Source: Duganella sp. CF517 | GTDB taxonomy: Bacteria > Pseudomonadota > Gammaproteobacteria > Burkholderiales > Burkholderiaceae_D | DNA: 64,000 nt | Direction of reading: 5' to 3' | Assembly (NCBI RefSeq): GCF_900110275.1 | Contig: NZ_FODC01000004.1 | Location: forward strand, 620,001 to 684,000 | In this document: piece after piece, positions 43,131 through 52,450 of the stretch | Layout of the letters: each line of letters opens with the position of its first letter | How positions within the stretch are numbered: the stretch's first letter is position 1 | Position numbers and translations under genes: made by a program | Notes under the pieces: generated by a model | Seen by the model: the letters and a program-made list of their open reading frames with translations, nothing else | The model's database searches: none | Told to the model about the DNA's origin: nothing

Positions 43131-45422
43131 ATGACCGTCATCGACACCCGCCTGGCGCCCGGCGCCATCGGCAAACCGCAGACCCGCATCGACGGCGTCG
43201 CCAAGGTCACCGGCGCCGCCCTGTACCCGTCGGACCAGCCGCTCACCAATCCGGCCTTCGCCTACCTGGTCACCAGCACCATCGCCCGCGGCCGCGTGGC
43301 GCGCATGGACTTCGCCCGCGCGCGCGCCGTGCCGGGCGTGCTCGATATCCTCTGGCACGGCAACGTCGGCGGCCAGGCCAAGCCGCCGCCGGCCGTCGGC
43401 GGGCGCGGCAAGTCGACCACCACGATGGAAAGCGACAAGGTCTGGCATATCGGCCAGATCATCGCGGTGGTGGCGGCCGAGACGCTGGAGGCGGCGCGCC
43501 AGGCCGCCCACCTGGTCGAGGTGGTGTACGAGGCCGAGGCGCCGTCGGCGACCTTCGGCAGCGCCGGCGCCACCGAGCAGTCGCTGGCCGAGGCCACCGC
43601 CGCCGACCGCCAACCCTATAAAGACATCCAGGTCGGCGACGCCCCGGCCGCCTTCGCGGCGGCGCCGGTCAAGGTCGAAGCCAGCTACTCGACGCCGACC
43701 CAGCACCACAACGCGATGGAGCTGTTCACCACCACCTGCGAGTGGCACGGCGCCAAGTTGACGATCCACGAGCCGAACCAGTTCCTGCACGGCTTGCGGG
43801 CCGAGGTGGCGGCGCAACTGGGCATCGGCGCCGACGATGTGCGCGTGCTGTCGCGCTACTTGGGCGGCGCCTTCGGCGGCAAGGGCGGCACCACCGCGCG
43901 CACCGCGTGGATCGCCATCGCCGCGCGCCGCCTCAAGCGCCCGGTCAAGCTGGAGGCCACGCGCAAGCAGGGCTTCACCATCGCCACCTACCGCGCCGAA
44001 ACGCGCCACCGGGTGCGGCTGGCGGCCGGCCGCGACGGCCGCATCGAGGCGCTGATGCACGAGAGCTGGGAAGCGACGTCGCGTCCGTCGACCTACACGG
44101 TGACCGGCGTCGACACCGTCTGCCGCCTGTACCGGGCGCCGGCGATCCAGACCCGCGTCAACCTCGTCCACCTGGACCGCAACACGCCCGGCTACATGCG
44201 CTCGCCGCCGGACACGCCGTACCTGTTCGCGCTCGAATCGGCGATGGACGAACTGGCGTACGCGCTCGATCTCGATCCGATCGAGCTGCGCCGCCGCAAC
44301 GACGCCCAGCGCGATTCGGTGCGCGACCGGCCGTACACCTCGCGCCACCTGAACGAATGCTTCGAGCAGGGCGCCCGCGCGTTCGGTTGGGACCAGCGGG
44401 CGAGGGCGCCGGCGCAAATGCGCGACGGCGACTGGCTGATCGGCTACGGCTGCGCGGCGTCCACGCTGCACACCAGCATCGACGCGGCGTCGGCGCGCGT
44501 CACCCTGACCGCCCAGGGCCGGGTCAAGGTTGAGATGGCGGCCCTCGACTTCGGCAACGGCACCTATACCGTGATCGCCCAGGTGGCGGCCGACCGGCTG
44601 GGCGTGCCGATCGACGCGGTCGACGTGCAACTGGGCGACAGCGACCTGCCGGCGGCCGGCTACGCGGCCGGCTCCAAGCATTGCGCCACGGTCAGCAACG
44701 CCGTCGCCAAGGGCTGCGAGCTGCTGCGCGCGCGCATTGCGCTGGCGGCCACCGGCGCCGCCGACGGCCCGTTCGCCGGCCGCGACCCGGCCACCCTGGA
44801 GCTGCGTGACGGCACCCTGCGCGGCGCCGACGGCGCCGGCGAGCCGCTGCAAAAAGCCGTGGCCCGCGCAGGCGGGCGGCTCGAGGTCTACGCCGAGCAC
44901 ATCCCGGCCGGGGCGCCGGCCGATGCCGTGGCCAATACCTGGCAGGGGCGTTTCTCCAGCGTCGCCGGCACCCGCCTGCCGCACGAGATCCGGGCCGCCT
45001 TCGGCGCCCAGTTCGTCGAGGTGCGGGTCCACGCGCGCACCCGCGAGATCCGCGTCGCCCGCGCGCTGGGCGCCTACGCGGCCGGCACCATCATCAACCC
45101 GGTCACCGCCAGGAGCCAGCTGATGGGCGGCATCATCTGGGGCCTGTCGGCCGCGCTGTTCGAACAGACCGAGATCGACGCCAAGCGCGCCACCTACGTC
45201 AACGACGAACTGGGCGAATACCTGGTGCCGGTGAACGCCGACATCGGCTCGGTGGAGGTGCTGATGCTGCCCGAGCGCGACCCCGGCATCAACGAACTGG
45301 GCGTCAAGGGCATCGGCGAGCTGGGCATCACCGGCATGAACGCGGCGGTGGCCAACGCCGTCTACCACGCCACCGGCGTGCGGGTGCGCGACCTGCCGAT
45401 CCGCATCGACCAGCTGCTGTAA
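43131..45422 (+). CDS. paoC: aldehyde oxidoreductase molybdenum-cofactor subunit, PaoC type
   Basis: A 763-residue large subunit that binds the molybdenum cofactor, probably molybdopterin cytosine dinucleotide. Visible blocks include 'QTRIDGVAKVTGAALYPSD', 'YLGGAFGGKGGT', 'TRKQGFTIATYRAETRH' and, near the C-terminus, 'VKGIGELGITGMNAAVANA' with the catalytic Glu next to the Mo site. It starts 2 bp after paoB. The maturation gene paoD, normally next in the operon and needed for cofactor loading, is not seen; a convergent LysR gene follows instead. Confidence 0.95.
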   Translation: MTVIDTRLAPGAIGKPQTRIDGVAKVTGAALYPSDQPLTNPAFAYLVTSTIARGRVARMDFARARAVPGVLDILWHGNVGGQAKPPPAVGGRGKSTTTMESDKVWHIGQIIAVVAAETLEAARQAAHLVEVVYEAEAPSATFGSAGATEQSLAEATAADRQPYKDIQVGDAPAAFAAAPVKVEASYSTPTQHHNAMELFTTTCEWHGAKLTIHEPNQFLHGLRAEVAAQLGIGADDVRVLSRYLGGAFGGKGGTTARTAWIAIAARRLKRPVKLEATRKQGFTIATYRAETRHRVRLAAGRDGRIEALMHESWEATSRPSTYTVTGVDTVCRLYRAPAIQTRVNLVHLDRNTPGYMRSPPDTPYLFALESAMDELAYALDLDPIELRRRNDAQRDSVRDRPYTSRHLNECFEQGARAFGWDQRARAPAQMRDGDWLIGYGCAASTLHTSIDAASARVTLTAQGRVKVEMAALDFGNGTYTVIAQVAADRLGVPIDAVDVQLGDSDLPAAGYAAGSKHCATVSNAVAKGCELLRARIALAATGAADGPFAGRDPATLELRDGTLRGADGAGEPLQKAVARAGGRLEVYAEHIPAGAPADAVANTWQGRFSSVAGTRLPHEIRAAFGAQFVEVRVHARTREIRVARALGAYAAGTIINPVTARSQLMGGIIWGLSAALFEQTEIDAKRATYVNDELGEYLVPVNADIGSVEVLMLPERDPGINELGVKGIGELGITGMNAAVANAVYHATGVRVRDLPIRIDQLL

Positions 45423-45447
45423 GGCTGGAATCAGGGCCGGGGCCGGG

Positions 45448-46374
45448 TCAGGGCCCCGGCCGCGCGGCCGCGCGCGCCTGCAGCAGATGCGCGCTGGCGC
45501 GCCGTATCATGTCGCAGAAGTATTCGGCCGCCGGCGTCAGCGGCAGGTCGGCGCGCCGCACGATGCAGATCGGCGCCGCCGGCAGCACCTCCTTCACCTT
45601 GATGATGTCGAGCGCGTCGCGGGTGACGTCGAAATCCGCCCACTGCACCGGCAGCATCGTCAGCAGGTCGGAATAGGCGATCGAGGTGACGTAGGTCAGC
45701 GCCGAGTGCGCCCGCATCACCAGGCGCGGCGGCGGCAGGCCGTGCTGGGCGAACAGCGGCCCCAATTCCTCGTAGGCCTTGTGCGTGACCGAGGTGGTGG
45801 CCCATTCGGCGTCCTTCAACTGCGCCAGCGAGGTCGCCGCGCTGAGCGGATGGCCGCGCCGGCACATCACCACGCGCGTATTGTCGAACAGTTTTTCCAC
45901 CACCAGGTCGCTGCCGGCCGGCAGTGCCGGCGCCGGGCCGACGTAGCAGTCGAGCATGCCGTTGCGTAGCATCGGCTCGGCCGTCGGAAACACGCCGTCG
46001 CGCAGGTCCATCATCACGTCGGGGTAGCGCAGCCGGAACTCCCTGAGCGCATACGGATACAGCGCGATGTGCGGCACCGTCGACATGCACACCTGCAGGG
46101 TGCCGGCCGTGTCGCCGCGCAGCTGCGCGATCTCCTCCTGCGCGCGCCGCACCTCGCTGTTGATGGTCTTGGCGCGGTCCAGGAAGCGCAGGCCGATCGC
46201 CGTCAGCGCCACGCCGCGCGCGCCGCGTTCAAACAGCGTCACGCCCAGTTCATGTTCGAGTTCCTGCATGCTGCGGGTCAGCTGCGGCTGGCTGACGTCG
46301 AGGTGGCGGGCCGCCGCGCGCACGCTGCCCTTGTCGGCGATGGCCAGCAGCTGGCGGATTTGGCTGAGTTTCAT
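45448..46374 (-). CDS. LysR-family transcriptional regulator of the aromatic operon
   Basis: A 308-residue LysR protein. The winged helix at 1-60 contains 'MKLSQIRQLLAIADKGSVRA' and 'HLDVSQPQLTRSMQELEHELG'. The effector domain follows from about 92 ('GTLQVCMSTVPHIAL'). It resembles the GbpR/CbdR-like group that controls aromatic degradation. It is divergent from the FAD hydroxylase with a 101-bp spacer that should hold its operator. It converges on paoC, 25 bp apart. The inducer is probably an aromatic acid of the pathway, an inference from position. Confidence 0.93.
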   Translation of the reverse strand: MKLSQIRQLLAIADKGSVRAAARHLDVSQPQLTRSMQELEHELGVTLFERGARGVALTAIGLRFLDRAKTINSEVRRAQEEIAQLRGDTAGTLQVCMSTVPHIALYPYALREFRLRYPDVMMDLRDGVFPTAEPMLRNGMLDCYVGPAPALPAGSDLVVEKLFDNTRVVMCRRGHPLSAATSLAQLKDAEWATTSVTHKAYEELGPLFAQHGLPPPRLVMRAHSALTYVTSIAYSDLLTMLPVQWADFDVTRDALDIIKVKEVLPAAPICIVRRADLPLTPAAEYFCDMIRRASAHLLQARAAARPGP

Positions 46375-46475
46375 GGTGATGCGATTGTAGTATCACTGGC
46401 CGCGTTTTGTCATCTTTTGTAATCGTGTGTGGCGGTCTAGACTCGCTTCATAAGAACTAGCCACGGAGACAAAAC

Positions 46476-48095
46476 ATGAATGACGCAATCGACAACACGA
46501 CCGAGGTGCTGATCTGCGGCGCCGGCCCGGCCGGACTGGCGCTGGCGATCGAACTCGGTTCGCGCGGGATTTCCTGCCTGGTCATCGAGCGCAACGAGCG
46601 GGTCGGCGCCGCGCCGCGCGCCAAAACCACCAACGTGCGCACCCGCGAGCACCTGCGGCGCTGGGGCATCGCCGCCACGCTGGCGCAGGCCTCGCCGCTG
46701 GGCCTGGACTATCCGTCGGACGTGATGTTCGTCACCCGGCTGGGCGGCTATCCGCTGGCCCGCTTCGAGAACGCCTTCAACTGCGCCCCCGAACGCGACG
46801 AATTGTATTCCGAGCACGCGCAGTGGATTCCCCAATACACGCTGGAGAAGGTGCTCAAGGCGCATGCGCAAACGCTGGCCGGCGTGCGCTTCCGCTTCCT
46901 CACCGAACTCGTATCGTTCGAGCAGGACGAGCATGGCGTGCGCGCCACGGTGCGCGCCACCGGCGGCGGCGCCGCGCAGGCGATCGTGTGCCAGTACCTG
47001 GTCGGCGCCGACGGCGCCCGCAGCACGGTGCGCGGCGCCATCGGCGCCAGGATGGAAGGCGCCTACGGCCTATCGCGCAACTACAACATCGTGTTCCGCG
47101 CGCCGGGCCTGGCCGCCGCCCACCCGCACGGCCAGGCCATCATGTACTGGCAGATCAACGCCGACACACCCAGCCTGATCGGGCCTATGGACAGCGGCGA
47201 CACCTGGTTCTTCATGCCCACCGGCGTGCCGGAAGACTTCAAGGTGACCGACGCCGAGGCGGCGGACCTGATCCGCAAGGCCACCGGCATCGACCTGCCG
47301 TATGAAATCGTCAGCACCGACGAATGGGTGGCCAGCCGCCTGATCGCCGACCGCTACCAGGACCGCCGGGCGATCCTGATCGGCGACGCCTGCCACCTGC
47401 ATCCACCGTTCGGCGGCTACGGCATGAACATGGGCGTGGCCGACGGCGTCGATCTGGGCTGGAAGCTGGCGGCCGTGCTGCGGGGCTGGGGCGGACCGGC
47501 GCTGGTGGCCAGCTACGAGACCGAGCGGCGCCCGGTACACCAGCGCGTCATGGACGAGGCGGTGGCCAACCACGCGGTGCTGGGCAAGCAGCTGACGCAG
47601 GAAGGCAGCGAGGACGACGGCCCCGTCGGCGCGCGCCTGCGGGCCCAGATCGGCGCCGCCATCCGCGAGGTCAAGGCGCGCGAATTCAACACCCTGGGCG
47701 TGGTGCTCGGTAGTCATTATCGCGGCTCGCCGCTGGTCGCCTTGGAGGGCGCCGCGCCGCCGTCCACGGTGTCGCGCTTCACGCCGTCGGCCTGCGCCGG
47801 CGATCTGGCGCCGCACGCCTGGCTGGCCGACGGCAGCTCGCTGTACGACGGCTTCGGCCACGGCTACACCTTGCTGGCCACCGGCGGCTGGACGGCGGCC
47901 GACGCCGCCCAGGCCAGCGCCGACGCGGCGCAGCTGGGCGTGCCGCTGCATCTGTATCAACCGGCCTATGACGGACTGGCGCTGCTGTACCAGGCGCGCC
48001 TGGCGCTGATCCGTCCCGACCAACACGTCGCCTGGCGCGGCGACAGCTGGCCGCACGATGGCAAGGCGCTGCTGCGCCGTGTCTGCGGCTGGTAA
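46476..48095 (+). CDS. FAD-dependent aromatic ring hydroxylase (MhpA-like)
   Basis: A 539-residue class A flavoprotein monooxygenase. The N-terminal dinucleotide fold is 'LICGAGPAGLALAIELGSRG'. The second FAD motif is 'LIGDACHLHPPFGGYGMNMGVADGVDLGWKLA'. The C-terminal 140 residues are the thioredoxin-like domain of phenol hydroxylase and MhpA enzymes. It should hydroxylate a phenolic compound using NAD(P)H. It opens the catabolic operon, with GGAGAC at 46465 and an FAH-family gene 33 bp downstream. The substrate is not readable; 3-hydroxyphenyl acids, resorcinols or salicylate analogues are candidates. Confidence 0.9.
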   Translation: MNDAIDNTTEVLICGAGPAGLALAIELGSRGISCLVIERNERVGAAPRAKTTNVRTREHLRRWGIAATLAQASPLGLDYPSDVMFVTRLGGYPLARFENAFNCAPERDELYSEHAQWIPQYTLEKVLKAHAQTLAGVRFRFLTELVSFEQDEHGVRATVRATGGGAAQAIVCQYLVGADGARSTVRGAIGARMEGAYGLSRNYNIVFRAPGLAAAHPHGQAIMYWQINADTPSLIGPMDSGDTWFFMPTGVPEDFKVTDAEAADLIRKATGIDLPYEIVSTDEWVASRLIADRYQDRRAILIGDACHLHPPFGGYGMNMGVADGVDLGWKLAAVLRGWGGPALVASYETERRPVHQRVMDEAVANHAVLGKQLTQEGSEDDGPVGARLRAQIGAAIREVKAREFNTLGVVLGSHYRGSPLVALEGAAPPSTVSRFTPSACAGDLAPHAWLADGSSLYDGFGHGYTLLATGGWTAADAAQASADAAQLGVPLHLYQPAYDGLALLYQARLALIRPDQHVAWRGDSWPHDGKALLRRVCGW

Positions 48096-48128
48096 CTGAA
48101 CCCTGCAACTTCAACTGGAAAACTCATT

Positions 48129-48965
48129 ATGAAACTGTTACGCGTGGGCGCCGCTGGCGCCGAAAAACCGGCCGCCCTCGATGCCCAGGGCCGCATCCGC
48201 GACCTCTCCGCCCTGGTGCCGGACCTGACGCCCGACTGGCTGGCGCCGGAGCGCCTGCGCGCGCTGGCCGCCATCGACCTCGAGCAGCTGCCGCTGGTCG
48301 ACGCCGGCGTGCGCATCGGCGTGCCGGTGGCCGGCATCCGCCAGTTCATCGCCATCGGTTTGAACTACCGCAAGCACGCCGAGGAATCGGGCCTGCCGCT
48401 GCCGGCCGAGCCGATCGTGTTCACCAAGGCGATCACCTCGCTGAGCGGCGCCAACGACGACATCGTGCTGCCCAAGGGGTCCGAGCAGACCGACTGGGAG
48501 ATCGAGCTGGCCATCGTCATCGGCAGCACCGCGCGCAGCGTGGCGCCGGCCGACGCGCTGGGCCACGTGGCCGGCTACTGCCTGGCCAACGACGTCTCCG
48601 AGCGCCATTGGCAGATCCACCGCAATGGCCAGTGGGGCAAGGGCAAGAGCTTCGATTCCTTCGGCCCGGTCGGCCCGTGGCTGGCGACGACGGCCGCCGT
48701 GCCCGATCCGCAGGTGCTCGACATGGAGCTGCGCGTCAACGGCGAAGTCAAACAGGCCAGCAACACCTCGGACATGATATTCCCGGTAGCAGACATCGTG
48801 TCCTACCTGAGCCAGTTCATGACTTTGCTGCCGGGCGACGTCATCGTCACCGGCACGCCGGCCGGCGTCGGCCTGGGCATGAAGCCGCAGCAGTTCCTCA
48901 AAAAAGGCGACGTCGTCGAGCTACGCATCGACCAACTCGGCACCCAGACCCAACGCGTCGTGTGA
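48129..48965 (+). CDS. fumarylacetoacetate hydrolase-family protein
   Basis: A 278-residue hydrolase/decarboxylase-fold enzyme. The core 'FIAIGLNYRKHAEESGLPLP', 'TDWEIELAIVIG' (metal-binding Glu residues), 'GYCLANDVSERHWQ' (metal Asp) and 'VTGTPAGVGLGMKP' are all present. Family members cleave C-C bonds in beta-diketo acids or act as hydratases on ring-fission products. Between a hydroxylase and a VOC dioxygenase-like gene it most likely processes the ring-cleavage product. The start at 48129 is the only good one. Confidence 0.92.
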   Translation: MKLLRVGAAGAEKPAALDAQGRIRDLSALVPDLTPDWLAPERLRALAAIDLEQLPLVDAGVRIGVPVAGIRQFIAIGLNYRKHAEESGLPLPAEPIVFTKAITSLSGANDDIVLPKGSEQTDWEIELAIVIGSTARSVAPADALGHVAGYCLANDVSERHWQIHRNGQWGKGKSFDSFGPVGPWLATTAAVPDPQVLDMELRVNGEVKQASNTSDMIFPVADIVSYLSQFMTLLPGDVIVTGTPAGVGLGMKPQQFLKKGDVVELRIDQLGTQTQRVV

Positions 48966-49016
48966 ACGTGGCGCGCAGCGGCCGCAGAGCCGCCGCGCCA
49001 ACATCAGGAGACCAGC

Positions 49017-49967
49017 ATGAAAATCGAACAGCAAGATGTTCAGCAGGATGTGGCGGCCGTCCATTCGGTCCACGAATTCGCCTTCGGCGTACCGGACCTG
49101 AAAGTGGCCGGGCAATTCTATGCCAGCTTCGGCCTCGACGTCCGCCACGAGGACGGCGGCCTCGGACTGTACACCGACGGCCACCCCCACCGCTGGGGCC
49201 GGGTACTGCAAGGCGGCGCCAAGAAGCTGCTGTGGCTTTCGCTGGGGCTGTACCAGCCGGAGCTGGCGGCGTTGCTGCGGCGTTGCGGGCGGCACCACGT
49301 GGCGCCGATCGAGCGTCCGCATCCGCAGGCGCCGGACGGCGTCTGGATCGCCGCGCCGGACGGCGTGCCCTTGTGCCTGCAGGTCGCGCCCAAGAGTTCC
49401 CCGAGCGTGGCGTCAGCGCGCGAGTTCGCGCCCGCCAGCGGCAACGCCGGCCGCGCGCCGCAGCGCTGCGCGATCCGCCAGGTGCGGCCCACGCATCTGT
49501 CGCACATTTTGCTGTTCACGCCCGACATCGGCGCCGCCATCGCCTTCTACTGCGACGTGCTGGGGTTGCGCCTGTCGGACCGCTCCGGCGATCTGGTGGC
49601 CTTCCTCCACAGCCCGCACGGCAGCGACCACCACCTGATCGCCTTCGCCCGCTCGAGCGCGCCGGGCCTGCACCACACCAGCTGGAACGTGCCGTCGTTC
49701 GACGCCGTCGGCCTCGGCGCGCAGCAGATGGCGCAGGCCGGCCACCCGGACGGCTGGGGGCTGGGCCGCCATGTGCTGGGCTCGAACTACTTCCGCTACG
49801 TGCGCGATCCGTGGGGCAGCTACGCCGAGTATTCGTTCGATATCGACTTCATCCCCGCCGGCGCCGTGTGGCCGGCCGGCGACTATCCGCCCGAGGATTC
49901 CCTGTACGTGTGGGGTCCGGACCTGCCGGCGGATTTCATCACCAATCATGAGGTTCCAGTCATGTAA
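49017..49967 (+). CDS. VOC-superfamily extradiol ring-cleavage dioxygenase-like protein
   Basis: A 316-residue protein with two vicinal-oxygen-chelate modules (about 15-125 and 155-275). The C-terminal module keeps the metal set of type I extradiol dioxygenases: His163 ('HLSHILLFTPD'), a His in 'LHHTSW' (219/220) and Glu271 in 'RYVRDPWGSYAEYSFD', which matches the family signature except that one conserved His reads Asn257. It probably cleaves a catechol-type ring meta to a hydroxyl. It lies 51 bp after the FAH gene with GGAGAC at 49007. A glyoxalase-like isomerase is the alternative. Confidence 0.85.
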   Translation: MKIEQQDVQQDVAAVHSVHEFAFGVPDLKVAGQFYASFGLDVRHEDGGLGLYTDGHPHRWGRVLQGGAKKLLWLSLGLYQPELAALLRRCGRHHVAPIERPHPQAPDGVWIAAPDGVPLCLQVAPKSSPSVASAREFAPASGNAGRAPQRCAIRQVRPTHLSHILLFTPDIGAAIAFYCDVLGLRLSDRSGDLVAFLHSPHGSDHHLIAFARSSAPGLHHTSWNVPSFDAVGLGAQQMAQAGHPDGWGLGRHVLGSNYFRYVRDPWGSYAEYSFDIDFIPAGAVWPAGDYPPEDSLYVWGPDLPADFITNHEVPVM

Positions 49968-50004
49968 CGCAGTTCTTTCATAAAAACTATACGGAGACAA
50001 AATA

Positions 50005-51099
50005 ATGAACACCAAGTTCAAGGCAGTCCTGGTTTTATCCGCGTTGGCGCCGCTTAGCGCCTTCGCGCAAGGCAGCAACATCACGTTCTACGGCAAGCTC
50101 GACGTGGCCTTCGACTCCGTGCGTTTCTCGTCGGCGCCGGGCAAGGCTTCTTCCAAGGCGAACTACGTGTCCAACGACATTTCGTATTGGGGCCTGCGCG
50201 GCAGCGAGGACCTCGGCGACGGCACGCGCGCCTACTTCAAGCTGGAGTCGGGCTTCAACGCCGACACCGGCACCAGCTCCGGCGGCAACCAGTTGTTCGA
50301 CCGCGAGGCGCTGGTCGGCTACGGCGGCAAATGGGGCGCGCTGCAAGTGGGCAGCCAGTGGTCGCCCAGCCTGTTCGTGCAAGCGCGTAGCGACCCTTTC
50401 GGCCGCAACGAGAACGGCAACGGCATCACCTTGACGCAGCAAATTCCCGGCAACCTGCGCGGCTTCGTCGGCCAGCTGCCGCTGAACAACTCGGTGCAGT
50501 ACCTCTCGCCGGCGATGGAAGGCGTCTCGGTACGCGTGCTGCACAGCTTGAGCGAGCGCGCTGCGGCGCCCCGCGACCTGGGCGAATTCACCGGCGCCAG
50601 CATCGACTACGCCAAGGGCGGGCCGCTGTACGTGGGCCTCAGCTACGAGGTGCAGAAGCTGGCCGGGCCGGTGGCCGGCACCGTGCTGTCGAATAGAACG
50701 GCGGCGCTGGGCGCCAGCTACGCGTTCGTGCCGGTCAAGCTGTTCGGCTACCTGATGCACAACACGCTGACCAACAACCGCAACGTCAACGCCCGGCTGG
50801 TCGGCGCCAGCATCCCGCTCGGCCTGGCCGATATCAAGGTCAGTTACGCGCGCCGCAAGATCGACGATACCGCCGGCGGCAAGACCAATGTTTTCGCGCT
50901 CGGCTATTTCTACAACCTATCGAAACGCACGCAGGTCTATACCTCGGTGGCACGGCTCGACAACGGCGCTGCCACCAATTTCGGCGTCTGGCCCAGCGAT
51001 AAAACCTACGCGCCGCCGGTGAGCGCCGGTGGCGCCGGCTTGCCGGTCGCGGGACAGAACATCACCAGCCTGGAAGTCGGCTTGCGCCAGTTCTTCTGA
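50005..51099 (+). CDS. Gram-negative trimeric porin
   Basis: A 364-residue outer membrane porin of the betaproteobacterial OmpC/Omp32 type. A signal peptide ('AVLVLSALAPLSAFAQ') is followed by 'SNITFYGKLDVAFDSVRF', 'YWGLRGSEDLGDGTRAYFKLESGF' and 'FDREALVGYGGKWGALQVGSQW' (strands and the constriction loop 3 region). It ends with Phe in 'LEVGLRQFF'. Its place between catabolic genes and an MFS importer suggests it lets the aromatic substrate through the outer membrane. GGAGAC is at 49993. Confidence 0.93.
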   Translation: MNTKFKAVLVLSALAPLSAFAQGSNITFYGKLDVAFDSVRFSSAPGKASSKANYVSNDISYWGLRGSEDLGDGTRAYFKLESGFNADTGTSSGGNQLFDREALVGYGGKWGALQVGSQWSPSLFVQARSDPFGRNENGNGITLTQQIPGNLRGFVGQLPLNNSVQYLSPAMEGVSVRVLHSLSERAAAPRDLGEFTGASIDYAKGGPLYVGLSYEVQKLAGPVAGTVLSNRTAALGASYAFVPVKLFGYLMHNTLTNNRNVNARLVGASIPLGLADIKVSYARRKIDDTAGGKTNVFALGYFYNLSKRTQVYTSVARLDNGAATNFGVWPSDKTYAPPVSAGGAGLPVAGQNITSLEVGLRQFF

Positions 51100-51118
51100 T
51101 ATCAGCACGGAGACTCTG

Positions 51119-52450
51119 ATGACTACACAAACCATGACCTCCAGCGCGGTGATGAACGGCGCGAAAATCTCGGGCCTGCAAATCCTCACGCTGGTGCTGT
51201 GCTTCCTGGTGGTGGCGGCCGACGGCTTCGACGTCGCCGCCGCCGGCTACGTGGCGCCGCTGCTCAAGCGCGAATGGATGCTGAGCGGCGCGCAAATGGG
51301 CCCCATCTTCGGCGCCGGCCTGTTCGGCCTGACCGTCGGCGGCTTCTTCTTCGGCCCGCTGGCCGACCGCATTGGGCGGCGCCGCGTGATCGTCGTCTCG
51401 ATGCTGCTGTTCGCGCTCGGCAGCGTCGCCTGTGGCTTCGCCGATTCGGTGAACTCGCTGGTGACGCTGCGCTTCCTCACGGGGCTGGGACTGGGCGGCG
51501 CCATGCCGGCGGCGCTGACGCTGTCGTCGGAGTTCGCGCCGGAGCGCAACCGCGCCTTGCTGGTGACCCTGATGTTCTGCGGCTTCACGCTGGGCCTGGC
51601 CTTCGGCGGCGGCATCGCCGCGCTGCTGATCCCGCGCTTCGGCTGGCAGGGCGTGTTCTTCTTCGGCGGCGCGGTGCCGCTGGTGCTGGCGCCCATCGTC
51701 TGGTTGCTGTTGCCGGAATCGCTGCGCTTCATGGCGGGCAAGCCGAAATACGAGAAGGAGGCGCGCGCGGTGTTGCGCCGCCTGACCGGCCGCGACGACG
51801 TCAAACTGGAGGTCGCGCTGCCGGAGGCGCGCGGGGAGGCGGCCGGCGCCAGGTCCGGCATCGTCGCCACCCTGTTCAACGACCACTATCGGGTCGGCAC
51901 CTTGCTGCTCTGGCTGACCTTCTTCTGCACCTTGTGGGTCTACTACCAGATCAGCAGCTGGCTGCCGACGGTGATCACCGACAGCGGCATCGCCGTCACC
52001 GAGGCGGCCACCATCGGCGCCATGATGCCGATCGGCGGCACCATCGGATCGCTGATCAACGCCCGCCTGATGGACCGCTACAACCCGTTCTTCGTGCTGA
52101 CCTGCTCCTACGTGGTGGCGGCCGTGTCGATCGTGATGATCGGCGCGGCGATCCCGCACCCCGGCTGGCTGTACGCGGCGGTGTTCTGTACCGGCCTGGG
52201 ATTGTCCGGCGCGCAGACCGGCGCCAACGTGCTGGTCTCCGGCTTCTACACGACGGCGGCGCGCGCCACGGGGGTGAGCTGGGCGCTGGCGGTGGGCCGC
52301 ATCGGCTCCATCGTCGGCTCGATGACCGGCGGCCTCCTGCTGGCGGCGGTGGCCTCCAGGCAGACCGCGTTCCTGGTCTTCGCGGTGCCGGCGGTGATCG
52401 CCGGCTGCGCCATGCTGGTCACCGGACGTCTGTACAAGGAAGGAAAATGA
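51119..52450 (+). CDS. MFS transporter, aromatic acid:H+ symporter (AAHS) type
   Basis: A 443-residue importer with twelve helices. The AAHS mark 'VVAADGFDVAAAGYVAPLL' in helix 1, whose Asp is needed for transport in PcaK, is followed by the MFS loop 'GPLADRIGRRRVIV' and 'RFLTGLGLGGAMPAALTLSSEF'. It should bring the aromatic acid into the cell in symport with protons. The ATG at 51119 has GGAGAC at 51109; an in-frame extension to 51029 overlaps the porin. The stop overlaps the amidohydrolase start as ATGA. Confidence 0.94.
   Translation: MTTQTMTSSAVMNGAKISGLQILTLVLCFLVVAADGFDVAAAGYVAPLLKREWMLSGAQMGPIFGAGLFGLTVGGFFFGPLADRIGRRRVIVVSMLLFALGSVACGFADSVNSLVTLRFLTGLGLGGAMPAALTLSSEFAPERNRALLVTLMFCGFTLGLAFGGGIAALLIPRFGWQGVFFFGGAVPLVLAPIVWLLLPESLRFMAGKPKYEKEARAVLRRLTGRDDVKLEVALPEARGEAAGARSGIVATLFNDHYRVGTLLLWLTFFCTLWVYYQISSWLPTVITDSGIAVTEAATIGAMMPIGGTIGSLINARLMDRYNPFFVLTCSYVVAAVSIVMIGAAIPHPGWLYAAVFCTGLGLSGAQTGANVLVSGFYTTAARATGVSWALAVGRIGSIVGSMTGGLLLAAVASRQTAFLVFAVPAVIAGCAMLVTGRLYKEGK

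Noticed and set aside
42720..45368. Very long minus-strand open frame (882 codons)
   Set aside because: It lies antisense to paoB and paoC, lacks any motif, and is a by-product of high GC third positions.
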